Origin: Mermis nigrescens
Lineage: Eukaryota > Nematoda > Enoplea > Mermithida > Mermithidae
Direction: 5' to 3'
Assembly: GCA_036768485.1 (NCBI GenBank)
Contig: JAVLUZ010000154.1
Location: forward strand, 24,355,637-24,419,636
DNA: 64,000 nt
In this document: one piece after another, positions 1 through 12,663 of the stretch
Layout of the letters: the number at the start of each line of letters is the position of its first letter
How positions within the stretch are numbered: position 1 is the first letter of the stretch
Notes under the pieces: model-generated
Database searches by the model: none
What the model was told of the DNA's origin: nothing
What the model saw: only the letters and a program-made list of their open reading frames with translations
Translations under genes and position numbers: made by a program

Positions 1-452
1 GCACACCACACCAGTCTTTAGGTCAACCCGGTCTATGGGATTTGATCGAAGTTTTTTTATGCTAAAATATTTGGAATCTATGCGTGAACGTAAACGAAAA
101 AACAAGCTAAATTGATAATTTATGGTCGATTTCCAGAAGTTTTGCTAGATTTTTATCTTTTGCCAATTTATTTCGCCTTTCCCAACGGAAAAATCTGTTT
201 ACGACTCCCCACACACCCTTGCATGTCTCAAGTCTGTTCCAGGCCAAACGACAATATTCCGTTGACTAAACTTTTAATTTTTAATGAAAGTGATGCTGTT
301 TTACGTGTGAGTGTGGTAGTGTACATACATAGGTTCTTATCTCGTTTTTCGACTTTCAGAATAACGTGCAATTGCGTCAACATTAATTAAAGCAGTGAAG
401 TGTGATATGTTCAAAACCACCTATGCGAATTATATGGAAAATATTTTACATA
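1..452. other. no gene recognised
   Basis: AT-rich sequence. I see no splice-bounded coding segment, RNA gene or recognisable repeat; the short open frames look like chance. Confidence 0.5.
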
Positions 453-1055
453 CTAGCAAAGAAAAATGATCCGATGGAACAAAAAGGGGAATATACTTGG
501 GATTGAGAATTATCGAGGATGTAAAAGCAGGGGACTAGGAAAAATCTCCCTATGTTATATGCCAAAAATCGCAAAATATGTTAAAAACCAGACTTTCTCT
601 AAACAATGCAAAAAATCTAAGTATATTCTGCGGCCTTTGAAAAATGTAAAAGTCTAGTAAACAATTGTTGTAGACATGTGTAAAAGAGTATCTACATAAG
701 GTCTGTTGCACGTCAGCTTCCGTGTTTCCTTACTGCTTTGAACCAACAATATCATCGATTGTCTCGAATGCATCGATATGTACTATTTCATTCAATTCGC
801 TTAGCTACTGCATTGCTAATTCGCTGCTTTTTTCAATCAATTTTTTAGTAAATAGTTTATTTCTATTGGGAGGCCGCAGAATATACTTCGATTCTTTGCA
901 TTGTTTGAAGAAAGTCTGGTTTTTAACATATTTTGCGATTTTTGGCATATAACATAGGGAGATTTTTCCTAGTCCCCTCCTTTTACATCCTCGATAATTC
1001 TCAATCCCAAGTATATTCCCCTTTTTTGTTCCATCCGAGCATTTTTCTTTGCTAG
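453..1055. mobile_element. fold-back MITE, TA target duplication
   Basis: Two inverted arms of about 185 bp (453-637 and 871-1055) match closely and are separated by a loop of about 230 bp. Outer ends read CTAGCAAAGAAAAATG and its complement, and TA flanks both sides (451-452 and 1056-1057). There is no transposase. A TA duplication is typical of Tc1/mariner-mobilised elements, so this is probably a non-autonomous mariner-type or fold-back element. Confidence 0.8.
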
Positions 1056-1119
1056 TACCCTACTTTTAATAAACAAGATTTGGAAATACAATACTAGATT
1101 TCATTTACTGTGCGGTTCT

Positions 1120-3430
1120 TCTAATAATTGAATGGTTTAAACTTTACAAAACTACTAGTTGTAGAAGAAAGAAACATTCTGATTAGTAATTCTTATGTTA
1201 CGTAGAACATCCTGTAAAGAAAAATGCTTCCAAAACTTTCTAGAGCTAAACTTAATTTACATTTTAAACTTTACACAAGAGTGTAAAGAATTTTAGTGGA
1301 ATTAATAATTTCGATATTGCTCTGATATAACGATCAGCATTTATTAAGAAACGAAACCTCTATAATGTTCTAAGAACAAATTAACATTAGATGTTAATCA
1401 ATTTACACTACTCTTCATGCGCCCCTAGCAGACGTATCACATCTGTTTCCATATATATTTTACGACTTTAGGGAAAAAATAAGTTACTGTGAGGCTCTAG
1501 AATGGAGCTTATTATATAGTGTAAACTTTAAACTAGCAACGAGTGTAAAGAAGATTTTAGTCGGATTTGTAAATTCGATATTACTCGGATATTACAATCA
1601 ACATTCATGAAAAAATTACATCTCCATAACGGTTTAAGGACAAATAGACACAGATGTAAACCACTTTACATCACTGTTGAGTGTAAACAAACGCGCCCAG
1701 CTGACGTCCTATATTTCATTCCCTGTAAATTTTTAGATCGCAGGAAAAAAATTCGGTTTTTGCAATGCTCTAGAACAAAGGCTAACATGCAGTGTAAACT
1801 TTACATAACCGCCTAGTGTAAAGAGGATTTTATTTCGATTTGTAAATCTGATATTACTCGGATATTATTACCAACATTTATGAAAAAATTGCATGTCTAC
1901 AATGGTCTGAGGACAAATAAACAATGAGTGTAAACTACTTTACATCACTGTTGGATGTAAACAAACGCGCCTACGTGACGTCTCACATTTGATCCTTTGA
2001 AAATTTTTAGACTAAAGGAAAAAATTAGGTTTCTGGAATGCTCAAAAACGAAGATAAATACATATGTAGTGTAAACTTCATGTAAACACCTAGTGTAAAG
2101 AAGATTTTGGTCAGATTCGTAATTTTGATATTGTTCCGATATTACGATTAATATTTATGAAAAAAATTAAGTCTCCATAATGTTCTATGGGCAAACTAAC
2201 AATAGGTGTAAACCACTTTACAATACTGTAGAGTGTAAACATATGCGCCAGACTGGCATATCAAATTTGGTTCCTGGTCCATTTCTAGACTTGATAAACG
2301 TGTCCCTGACTCGTAACCGGAGAAGCAGGCAGAAAAAACAAGACAGAAACGCATTTTAAACACCAAATTTTTGACTTTACACTCGCTAAATATTAATGTA
2401 TAGACAATTTGCTTTGACATGCACCCGATATAAAGCACTTTATTTTTATTCTATTGGACTTATCCCGACTTCTGGACGAAGAAAGTGGCGAACAAAAAAC
2501 GCAACAAAAACGTATTTTCCATCATTTAGAACACTGTAAACTTTAAAATTCCGTACCGAACTCCCCATTGAGTTTAAAGAAATTCGGTTTGGTACAGTTT
2601 GTAGCTTTTAAATCGTAGTACATTCCTGTGTGCCAAAATTCTCTTGCAAAAATTATTTGGTATGATTTACTAATCAAACTTCGGAAAAACGTGTTTTTTC
2701 GCCCATTTTTTACCTCTGATTTCGAACTTTACACCCCCATAAATAACTCAATATTGCGTTTTTTAAATGCGGTTTGCTGCGACGTGTAGCCTTTGGGAGG
2801 CACTTTATTATTGCTGTCTTCAGTTCACACTGACTCATAAGCGGAAAAATTTGGCAGAGAAATCTTACTTAAAATCCGTTTTTTACACCATCCACTAGAG
2901 TGTAAACCTTAAACCCCAGGATCTAACTCACCATAGAGCGTAGAAGACTTTGCTTATATGCAGATTGTAGCCCTTGATCCACTCTACATTTCTGTCAGAA
3001 AACATTTTAAGAAACTCATGACCGGAGTTAGTATCAGATATAAGCAGGTTGAAAACTCGACCAAAAAGTGCTTGTTCACCCCCAGATTTTCGAACTCTTT
3101 ACACTGCCATTCGAGAACTAATGCGAATTTCAAAAAAAACAACAAAATGCTGTTCTGTAGAATTCATCCCTCTATAATCCTTTGCTGTTCAATTGTTCGA
3201 GTCATCAATACTCAGTTGTCCACATGCCGTGACAAAAAGGTCCCAAAATTTGTCCTATGTTATAACGTTATACAAAAACTTTACACCTTCTTTACACAGT
3301 CAGTTTCGAGTTTCAAGAAAATCAAAAAGAACACGGGCAGCGAATTTTTTTATTATCTTCCTTTAAAAATAACCGCACCTTCCAGATGTCTCCCGTTATA
3401 GCTGTAGGGGGTGCACAGGTGTTAGGGGTA
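1120..3430. repeat. GTGTAAA-rich degenerate tandem repeat region
   Basis: The heptamer GTGTAAA or its complement recurs at least fifteen times. Between about 1,270 and 2,110 the motif AGTGTAAAGAAGATTTT recurs about every 270 bp (near 1279, 1548, 1814, 2093), so this part is a degraded tandem array; further right only the heptamers persist. No convincing coding exon. Both orientations of the heptamer occur. It could be the interior or subterminal array of a mobile element whose ends I could not find. Confidence 0.6.
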
Positions 3431-4591
3431 CCCAAGTATATTATAGGTACGCGCTAACGCGCTACCTAAGATATGTAATTGTTTTTATTCACGAACTCTG
3501 TGAGCACATTATGGGTGTGAAAATCAGGTTTTTTGAATTCACTCTGGAAATTGGTTTTTTGTACACTACAATTTTTCGTAGCTGCTCAAGCCTCTGAATT
3601 TGTTGTTTCAAAATGTGCAGTTCTTTTAGCCTTGCGTTACGAGGCCAGCTGAGATTGCTAACATACACCCATGCCATTACTTAACTTTGAGGTCTTTTCG
3701 AATTTAATTTGCATGAATTATAAGCTACAAAAGTGGTTTAAAATTTGGAATCTGTAATATGGCTTAGTAATGGCACATGTCTCACCGTAACCCGATATAC
3801 TGTAGAACGTCCTAACAATGGCGTTAGTTTAAAGCACTTTTGTAAGCACTGTAAATTTTTTCAAAACCCCTGAAGTTACAGGAACGGACTATACTTTGTA
3901 GCATCGTTAAAGAAGCTACTAAGGCCTCACGTTAGCTAATTTTCTGAGGCCAAAAAGGCTATAAAATCGTTTTTACGAAGCACTTACATAGTTACATATC
4001 TACCATTTTTTAGTTTTCAGCCCTGAAAGTTAGGTAGATATTCCTATGCGACATAGGTACATAAATTGAAATTTTTAAATTCAAACTGCCTGTTAAATAA
4101 GGCCAGTCACACGTTTACACCATTGTACAAAAGGAAAGATCATTTCAGGTTCACCCGTTGATTATCAGAAATGGTCAGTCGCTAGCAACGAACCAAACGG
4201 AGGAAGGGAGGAAAATTGTGTCATGTACCAGCCAAGGGTTTCAGGCGGAGGTTGCTGCTGGTCAGATGGACTTTTTGATATGAAATGCGGATTTGATCTA
4301 CCAGCTATTTGTAAATTAACACACGTTTGAGGACGCATGACTAAAACCATTAAGATTCTTTTAATAAAGTCCGAGATGACTAATTCCTCATATGTTCGCG
4401 TACGACTTAAAAATTTTGATTTGTTCCATCTCGACAAATTCATTCTTTGCACCTATAACTCTCGAATTTTGATTAAAGTACCTATAATCTGTGTCATTCA
4501 TCCGACAGCTTTTTCAACAAATCTTTTTCGAGCAGTAGTTCTATCTTTCCTACTTGCTGTAGGTCGTTTAGAGATCACTGTAGCTATGTAT
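3431..4591. other. no gene; one probable degraded MITE
   Basis: I see no gene. About 3,677-3,893 begins with a TTAACTTTGAGGT motif and ends with GGAACGGACTATA, resembling the TATAGTCTG inverted-repeat MITE seen intact at 4815-5039 and 24823-24987. It is probably a decayed copy. Confidence 0.4.
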
Positions 4592-4814
4592 GTACCTATT
4601 AGTGTTGTAAAAGATAAGGATTTTTTGCAAGATAAAAGATAAAGATAAAGTTGAAATCTTAAAATCTAAAAGATAAAGATAAAGATAAAGATAAAGATAA
4701 AAAATTAAGAAAGATAAAGATAAAGATAATTTGCAAGATAAAGGAACCAAAAAGATAAAGATAAAGATAAAGATAAAGATAAAGATAAAGTGTAAATATT
4801 GTCGCCTGGACCTA

Positions 4815-5039
4815 TAGTCTGGTTCATTTAACTTTGAGGTTTTTGAAAAAATTTGAAGCGGTTACAAAAGTGGTTTAAACTAATACAATAAACATGATAT
4901 ATTAAAGTATGTTGAGTCATATAGAGACGTATGCTTGTTTTTGAGCTGCATTACTGCATCAAAAGTTTAAACCGCTTTTGTAGCCTGATTCTTGTGGAAA
5001 ATTTAAGAAGAAACCCGCAAAGTTAAATGAAACAGACTA
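4815..5039. mobile_element. TATAGTCTG MITE, copy 1
   Basis: 225 bp with inverted ends TAGTCTG...CAGACTA that extend inward to a shared CAAAGTTAAATGAA-type motif; flanked by TA on both sides. Internal sequence also pairs (CTACAAAAGTGG-like on both arms). Non-coding. A second copy is at 24823-24987. Confidence 0.8.
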
Positions 5040-5185
5040 TAGGAGAATGTTGTATGTGAAGTGCAATAAACCAGAGTGGGTGATGCAAAGCAGCCAACTG
5101 ATTGCGTGTAAAAGCCGGAAACGGAGACGGAAACGATCCAAAGCACCGGGACCGGGGTTTCCCAAGTAGGGCCCATTAGGATGAG

Positions 5186-7990
5186 CACCCCAAACCCCGT
5201 TTCCGGCTAAATTTCACCCACTGAAGTCAGATTTAGGGGCTCGGAAACTGGGTACCCCATTATTCATATGAGAACCTGACCCCGGTTCCGTTGAAAGTTT
5301 CCCCGACCTGAGGGTAGTCCAAAGTGCCGTAACCGGGGTTCCAAAAGTAGGGCACATCGGGGTCGAAACCACCAATCTCGTTTCCAGCAAAATCTTACGC
5401 ATGGAAGCAGCGTTTTTTTGTATTCGGCAAAGATTTTTCCCGATGTGTAAAAACTTTTCGGGACCGTCTTTGTACATGTACAACGATTTTTGAGAAGTCA
5501 AAAATTGCAAATAAAAAATTTTCGGCGCTTCGCGCCGAAATGAGTAATTGTGTGTTACATACATCTTTATAATTGCAGAAATTGCATTTCAAAAGAAAAA
5601 ATGTCAAATTTTTCGGCGCTTCGCGTTGTTTTAAGACGATTCTTGGTGATTTTTGCCTTTAGAGACCCAGAAATTAGCTGAAATACACTACCAAATGTCG
5701 AACAACTATGTTTTTACAACACTAAAATTGCTACTCTTCCATATTCTAGTACACAAAAATTTGCATGTACGAAATGTACAAAGACTTTTAGGGACCATCT
5801 TTGTACATGTACAAACGGACCTTGTACAAAAAAACGCTGCATGGAATGGGGGTTTAGGGGCTCGGAAACAGGGTACCCCATTATTCACATATGTAGTTGA
5901 CCCCAGCTCCGTCGGGAGTTTCTCCGCCCTGGGGGCAGTCCAAAGTTCCGGAACCGGGGTTCCGTAAGTAGGGCTTATCAGGGTTAACACCCCCAACCCC
6001 GTTACGGCAAAATTTTACCCATAGAATGGGGGTTTAGGGACTAGGAAATTTAGTAGCTCATTATTCATACATTTAGCTGACCCCAGTTCCGTCGGGGGTT
6101 TCTCCGCTCTGAGGGTAGTCTAAAGTGGCAAAACCGGGGTTCCCCAAGTAGGACCCATCAGGGTCAACACCCGCAACCACGTTTCTGGCAAAATTTTACC
6201 CATGGAAGGGAGTTTAGGGACGCGGAAACGGAGTACCTCATTATTCATATATGTAGCTGACCCCGGTTCCGTCGTGGGTTTCTTCGCACCTGGGGGTGAT
6301 CCAAAGTGGCGGAACCGGGCTTCCCCAAGTAGGACCTATTAATTTAAACACCCCCAACCCCGTTTCCGGCAAAATTTCTTCCATTGAAGGGGTTTAGGAA
6401 CTCGAAAACGGGGTACCCCATTATTTATATGAGAAAACCCGGTTCCGTCAGGGGTTTCTCCGCCCTGGAAGTAGTCCAAAGTGCCGGAACCGTGGTCGCA
6501 AGTAGGGCCCATCAGGGTCATCAACATCCCCAACCCCTTTTCCGAAAATTTTTCATATACTGGAGGAGAGTTTAGGGGCTCGGAAATGGGGTACCACATA
6601 ATTCAAATGTGAAGCCGAACCCTGTTCTGTTGGGGGTTTCTTCGCTCTGGGGTCAGTCCAAAGTGTCGTAGCCGGGGTTCACCAAGTGGGACCTATTAAT
6701 GTGAACACCCTAAACCCTGTTTCCGGCAAAATTTCTTCCAATCAAGGAGGGTTTAGGGGCTCAAAAACGGGTACCCCATTATTCATATATGTACATGGGT
6801 AAAATTTTGCCTGGAAACGGGGTTGGAGGTGTTGCCCTTAATGGGTTCTACTTGCGAATACCCGGTTCCGCCACTTTGGACCACTCCTAGAGGCAGAGAA
6901 ACCCCCGAATGAAACGGGGTCAGTTACATATATGAATAATGTGCTACTGAGTTTCCTAATCCCTAAACCCACATTCTATGGGTAACATTTTGCCGAAAAC
7001 GGGGTTGGGGGTTTGAACCTGATGAGCCCTACTTACGGAACCCCGGTTTCGGCACTTTGGACTACCCCCAGGGCGGAGAAACCACCAACGGAGCCGGGGT
7101 CAGCTACATATATGAATAATGAGATACCCTGTTTCCGAGCCCCTAAACCCCTCTTCAGTAGAAGAAAATTGGATGGAAACAAGATTGGGGTGTGTTCACT
7201 CTGATGGGCCCTACTCGGGGAACCTCGCTTCTAGCACTTTCGACCGACCCCAGGGCGGAGAAACCCCCGACGGAACCGGGGTCAGCTTCACATATAAATA
7301 ATGTGGTACCCGTTTCTGAGCCCCTAAACACCCCTTCAGTGGGTGAAATTGAGCCGGAAATGGGGTTAGGGGGTTGACCCTGATGGACCCTACTTGGGGA
7401 ACCGCGGTTTTGGCACTTTGGACCACCCCCAAGGGCGAAACCCTCGATGGAAGCGGGGTCAGCTTCACATATTAATAATGGGGTAACCCGTTTCCGAGCC
7501 CCTTCCCCTTCAGTGGGAGAAAATTTTTCGGAAACGGGGTTGGGATATTCACAATAATAGCTCCTACTTGGGGACCCCAGTCCTCCACTTTGGACTATTC
7601 CCAGGTCGGAGAAACCCCCGACGGAACCGGTTTCAACTTCACATTTGAATTATGTGGTACCCCGTTTCCAAGCCCCTAAACCCCCCAGACTGGGAGAAGT
7701 TTTGCTGGAAACGAGGTTGGGGGTGTTCACACTAATAGGTCCTACTTGGGGAACCCTAGTTCCGCCCTTTTAGGCCACCCCAGGGCGGAGAAACCCCCGA
7801 CGAAACCGGGTTCAGCTTCACAATTGAATTGTAGGGTACCCTGTTTCCGAACCCCTAAACTCCCCTTCAGTGGGTGAAATTTCGCCGGAAACGGGGCTGA
7901 GTGTGTTGACCCTGATGGGCCCTACTTAGGGAACCCCGTTTCCGGCACTTTGGATTACCCTCAGAGCGGAGAAACCCCCAACGAAACTGT
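5186..7990. repeat. opposed arrays of a ~180-bp tandem repeat
   Basis: A unit of about 180 bp containing GTTTCCGGCAAAATTTTACC, GTACCCCATTATTCATAT and CTCCGCCCTGGGGG repeats head to tail from about 5,186 to 6,795 (seven units, one split by a family J insertion), then in reverse orientation from about 6,797 to 7,990 (six to seven units). Landmarks such as CATTATTCAT recur every 176-182 bp. Units differ from each other by point changes. Outer flanks carry GGAAAC-rich sequence and the near-inverted ends GGGTGATGC (5077) and GCAACACCC (about 8,076), so the pair of arrays may be the body of a separate element nested in element A. No target duplication was found for it. Confidence 0.85.
5408..5839. 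mobile_element. family J element, 8-bp duplication
   Basis: 432 bp, ends CAGCGTTTTTTTGTA and exact complement, flanked by CATGGAAG (5400-5407) and CATGGAAT (5840-5847), an 8-bp duplication with one mismatch. The duplicated site is part of the 180-bp repeat unit, so the insertion split a pre-existing unit. Subterminal TTTGTACATGTACAA palindromes lie near both ends and the hairpin CGGCGCTTCGCGCCG occurs inside. Non-coding. Confidence 0.88.
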
Positions 7991-8527
7991 GTACAAAATA
8001 CTATAACTATTTTTCCGTTTCCGTATTTTGCCCATCGTTTCTGTTTCCATTTCCGTTTCCGGATTTAAGCAACACCCTCGATATACAGGCATTAGTTTGG
8101 GCCGCACTTCGTAGGGTTTAAACAATTGTTTTCTTTTCTTTTCTTGTATTACAGTCAAACTTGAATCCGTCTAAATGTATTTCACATCAAACTTGCATTT
8201 TGGATTACGTGGTACATATGTACATACTTTATCTTTTTTAGCAAGATAAATTCCTATCAAAAAGATAAAGATAAAGATAAAGATAGCCTGTGATTTTCCT
8301 AAAAAGATAAAGATAAAGATAAAGATAAAATAAAGCAGTCGTCAAGATAAAGATAAAGATATCTTTATCTTTATCTTTATCTTGCTAAAAAGATAAAGAT
8401 AAAGATATCTTTTACAACACTAGTACCTATATAGGAAGAAAGGGGTTTCTAATGAAATATTTTACGGCATAATTTATTTTCGTCTCAGATCATGCAACAT
8501 GCGGATGAAAGTTGCGCATTCATCTTG

Positions 8528-8761
<234 letters not shown>

Positions 8762-9050
8762 TCTTAAAAAAATCGGTGAAGTAACGCGAAAGTTTAGTAT
8801 TATGTTCAGTAATCCGCAGGACTAAAACTAAATTTTGGTGTAAATTTATCGAAATTAAATTTCATTTTGGAACCTAGCGAAAAGTTAGTGTTATTAAGCG
8901 CGCGAAAACAGCTTGAATTTAAGTGCGCGTGAACAGCCTGAGCCAAGTGGTATGATTTATTGCAATAGCAATTCTTAAACTTTCTCTCTCTTACTGTAAA
9001 GGTGTACAAGCGAACGTCGCGTATGCGATGGTCTTGCTCTCATGCATCGT

Positions 9051-9150
9051 CAGTGGCGTAGCCAAGCAAAGGGGGAGCGGACCCATATCCAGGATTTTGT
9101 TTTTTTTTGGGGTGAGGGAACAAATAAACTTTTTCTAAAATAAGGGGGGA
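9051..9150. mobile_element. possible left end of a hAT-like element
   Basis: CAGTGGCGTAGCCAAG at 9051 looks like the terminus of hAT-type MITEs (compare CATAGGCGTGGCCAGG of element K). It is followed by CCATATCCAGGATTTT, which pairs with AAAATCCTGGAAATGG near 12,507-12,522, so one element may once have spanned both. I could not find a matching duplication. Confidence 0.4.
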
Positions 9151-9660
9151 CTAAAGGATAAAGGATAAATTTAAAAAGTCGTTTTGCGATTACTGAGGTT
9201 GTGCAGTCTGTGAATTTTTCTACACAATAACCCTAAATATTGTGAGAAAAAAGATTTTAACGTTATGACGCAAAATTGGAAAGTGTACGTCAGTGAAAGA
9301 TGTAGATCAAACGATTCCTAAGTAGTTTTGCTTGAAACTTGCTTCGTTTTAGAAGATAAGACTTGACCGATCTTATTGAATAGACTAAACATTTGGATCC
9401 TATGATGGTAAATATGTTAAATATTCTCCGTACTCTCCTGCTTTCATGCACTCGCTTTTATAAAAATTCCTCGACTTCAAGAGGGAAGCTGCCACCTACA
9501 CCTTCCCTCTTATGTGTATCGTAGTTCCATAGACCTGACCAGAATGGGCGTAAAAGCAAAAGAATATTATAATGTGTCCTTATGTTTTAATTTTCTTTTT
9601 TGAAATGCGCATGTTTTCTTCCAGCAATTTACTTCACGCTGTATTAAAATAAAGAATTTT

Positions 9661-9823
9661 ATGGGCAAGTTGTGCGATGCTGCAACAATTCTCGCAGCCA
9701 CATCCAGTCGCGTTATCACATTGCCGTCTATGCCCCTCTTGAAGCTGAAGTATGTGTTATGCATGCTTGCAACTTCCGTGTGCAGCTTGTTCTTTATAGG
9801 GCTATTTATTTTGGTTTCAAAAG
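9661..9823 (+). CDS. possible first coding exon, type II membrane protein
   Basis: An ATG opens 54 codons and ends at a good donor (AAG|GTAAAT, phase 1). After a short polar N-terminus the peptide has a lysine-flanked hydrophobic stretch, roughly residues 30-51 (YVLCMLATSVCSLFFIGLFI), as expected of an uncleaved signal anchor such as those of Golgi glycosyltransferases or sulfotransferases. This is inference from topology only. I found no downstream exon that extends it, so the gene would have to be split by the repeat cluster to its right or be a fragment. An antisense open frame of 91 codons covers the same bases and looks less gene-like. Confidence 0.3.
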
Positions 9824-10048
9824 GTAAATTGTCAGAATGCAATATGCTAGGAAGTCAGTTCTATTCTCTTTCCAAGCTAAGTGAAAGAGGCTTAATTAAT
9901 AATTTTCAACTATGAACTAAGTTCAGACCGTGTCCAGGAGGATAAATGGGCACGTGCCACCCTTCGGATGAAATCTGAGAACGGCTTTTTCCTTTATTCC
10001 ACCTTCGCTTTTTAGTCAGAAATCGCGAAAAAAATTTGGCGTCTCGCG

Positions 10049-12018
10049 CAGTGATCAACCGGGCTCAAAAATACCGGGCCCGGGCCCGGGCTTTGCTGCC
10101 GGGCTTGATACCGGGCCCGGGCCCGGGCTTATATACTAACAACATGCCTTGCTTCCAATATAATGTTATGCATAAGATACATATTTAGACCGATTTTACA
10201 TGTGTTATTTGTCAAACGCAAGGCTTACTTCTGTATCAAGAAGATTTTTGAATTCTAAGCTCTATTAATTATTCAATCTTTCTAAAAATAAATTAAGAAG
10301 TTAGCAAGGATTTTGGTAGCATTATTCAAGCAAGAACAAAGTTTTTAATACAATAGCGCGCAATTCCATTATTAAAATACACGTGCAACTAAACACGGTT
10401 TGTAAAAGCACAAGGTTTCATGTAGATATTTAAAGGAAATTGAGCATTAAATTTATGCATTCAGACATAACAGCGACTATGATATGGTCAGATAGAAGAT
10501 ATGCTGTTTGGATTTCAGAACTCAAACTATAGCGAACATTGACGTCAATTGAAATTGTGTAGTGTATAGGATAGGACACGTATTGAAGCCATAGGCGTGG
10601 CCAGGGGGCATTGGGGGCACATGCCCCCCCCGAAATTTTTCAGAAATTTTGTTGATTTTTCGAGTGTAATAATTGTGTCCAGAAAATCGAGTTCAAAAAG
10701 GCAAAAACGTCAAAATTTTCCGGCGCTTCGCGCCGAGTTTTTATTATATTTATTATTGCTTTGTTTGTCTTTCTTTACAAGGACAGGACACATAATCCTA
10801 TTTTAAATGAAAGGAATGGCCAAATTTTCTTATGTTTTTGCACATTTTCTGTTTTCTAAATTATATCTTGTTAATAAGAAGGCCAAAAATGGGCCTGAAA
10901 ACGATAAGAACAAAATTGTCATTGATACATCTTTTTATATCTTATTGGCAGCACGCTTTGCTGAGCTTTATACTTAGCGGAGGTCGAAAAGCGCATTTCA
11001 GCTCAGAAATCTTGAACAATGTAGGACTTCATCAATTTAAAGTGTTTTGGGCTTAATTTAGAACCGAGATTTGGCCGATTTTGCGAAAATTTTAGCGATA
11101 TTATTTAACATTAAAGTGCTTTTTTCACAAAATTTTCTAGGGGGTGATTGAGCGCGCCACCGCAGCCCCCCTCCCCCTCCCCGCCGTAAAATCTCGTTGT
11201 ACATGTGCAGCGAGTTTTGGGAGGACGAAAAGGAAAAAGGGTTCGCCGAAATTAATTTGTCTGTTCTGTATGATTTTAGCGGTATAAATTGTGTTTAAAG
11301 AGCTAAAACGTCAAAATTTTCCGGCGCATGGTGCTGCTGGTTATTGTTCTTTCTTTTTGTAAAGCTTCAGCATTGCGTTTAATAGCCTAAATCAGGCAAA
11401 ATATCACAGAATATTAGTATTCACAGGCTACAAAATGTTAAGGACCAGTAAAAGATTACTAAATTCCTTGGTGCTTTGCGCCTCTTATGATTTCCGAACT
11501 GTTTGTCAATAGACCATAAATTCTACATAGAAACGGTAAAAATTTCAAAAATTTCCGGCGTTTCGCGCTGATTAACATTTTTGTATTTCTGATTGTCAGA
11601 AACCCATAAATTAGCTAGGCTACACTACTAAAGGTAGAAAAACTCAATTTTATCATAGGTACATAACGTTACTAACATTCAATACAAAATTAGTCTTAAA
11701 AAATTTTTTTGTGTATGCCCCCCGAACCAAAATCCTAGCTACGCCTCTGATTGAAGCATTGTATAGAAGATGAATGCACATATGAAGTTGACAAGTATAT
11801 GATAATGAGCAGGTGGGCAGAAGTAAGGCAAATGGATTTGAATAGAATCAAAGGCTAGCAAATTCGTAAGAAATACGGACAACAGCTGAAATAGTAAACG
11901 TCTAAAATATTTACGATAATTATTTGAGGCCCGGTTGAGGCCCGGTGGTTTTCAGCCGACCCGGGCCTGCTATGACCGGCCGGGCCCGGTCTGGGCCCGG
12001 GTACCCGGTCGATCACTG
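10049..12018. mobile_element. hAT-like element C with CCGGGC arrays
   Basis: Ends CAGTGATCAACCGGG and CCCGGTCGATCACTG are flanked by a perfect 8-bp duplication GTCTCGCG (10041-10048 and 12019-12026). Immediately inside both ends are GC-rich arrays of CCGGGC/GCCCGG units, in sharp contrast to the AT-rich interior. No transposase. Element K is nested inside it. Confidence 0.9.
10590..11749. mobile_element. hAT-like element K nested in C
   Basis: Ends CATAGGCGTGGCCAGG and the complement of CAGAGGCGTAGCTAGG, flanked by a perfect 8-bp duplication ATTGAAGC (10582-10589 and 11750-11757). The interior has runs of C/G next to the ends and several CGGCGCTTCGCGCCG-type hairpins (about 10,720 and 11,560). 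Short open frames inside are not convincing genes. The termini match a very common hAT MITE consensus. Confidence 0.88.
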
Positions 12019-12029
12019 GTCTCGCGCCA

Positions 12030-12530
12030 AATTTCAAAATTATAATTAGAATCCAGATAGTCCCAAGCACGCGGTTTAAACACTCCATTTTAGTCTTTAT
12101 ACAACCTAAAGCGTACTTTGCATCTAAGCCTTCTGTACTTCACAGGTTTTATGCAGAAAATGAGATTTGTTGAAGAAGCAAGAATGACAGTAATTTTTCG
12201 GCGTTGATTATGATTTTGCTGATGAACTTTGATCATTTTTAGGGTGAATTCAGAACTGTGATTTGACTGATTTTGTAAAAATTTTAACGTTAAGATTCTA
12301 AAGTGTATTGCTCTTTTTATAAAATGTTTCCGGACCCTGCTGGGGAGACGTTTGAGCACGCCACCACAGCAGAAAGCCCCACCCTAAAGGAGATGTTCAT
12401 CCTCAATGTATTCAAGGTATCCGAGTAGCCAAATTTGCTAAGCAAAATTCATCCGTTGGTCTCCCCTTATGCTTTAAACAATCTTTGGTGTGCCCCCCAA
12501 ATAAAATCCTGGAAATGGGCCTGACCAAGG
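12030..12530. repeat. K-like repeat remnant
   Basis: Internal segments (for example 12,140-12,270) resemble 29,385-29,510 and the interior of element K; the right boundary carries AAAATCCTGGAAATGGGCCTG-like sequence near 12,507. No gene. Confidence 0.5.
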
Positions 12531-12540
12531 CTTAAATAGG

Positions 12541-12566
12541 TATTATTATTATTCTATATTACTTTA

Positions 12567-12606
<40 letters not shown>

Positions 12607-12607
12607 G
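12541..12607. repeat. (ATT)n microsatellite
   Basis: Mostly perfect TTA/ATT trinucleotide run. Confidence 0.95.
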
Positions 12608-12663
12608 TTTTCTTACTATTATTGTTGAACTATTAAATTAATCAAGTTATTTTGAATGGTGGC

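Larger units (their letters stand above)
4600..8422. mobile_element. hAT-like element A with GATAAA subterminal arrays
   Basis: The ends are perfect inverted repeats TAGTGTTGTAAAAGATA and complement, and the flanks are a perfect 8-bp duplication GTACCTAT (4592-4599 and 8423-8430), the hAT signature. Just inside each end lies an array of AGATAAAG units (about 4,602-4,795 and 8,226-8,416) in opposite orientations. No transposase is visible. The interior has been colonised by a TA-duplicating MITE (4815-5039), two opposed 180-bp tandem arrays (5,186-7,990) and an element of family J (5408-5839). Confidence 0.9.

Noticed and set aside
5003..7468. Many overlapping 60-116 codon frames on both strands
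   Set aside because: They repeat every 180 bp with the tandem unit, contain stops between units and have no domain.
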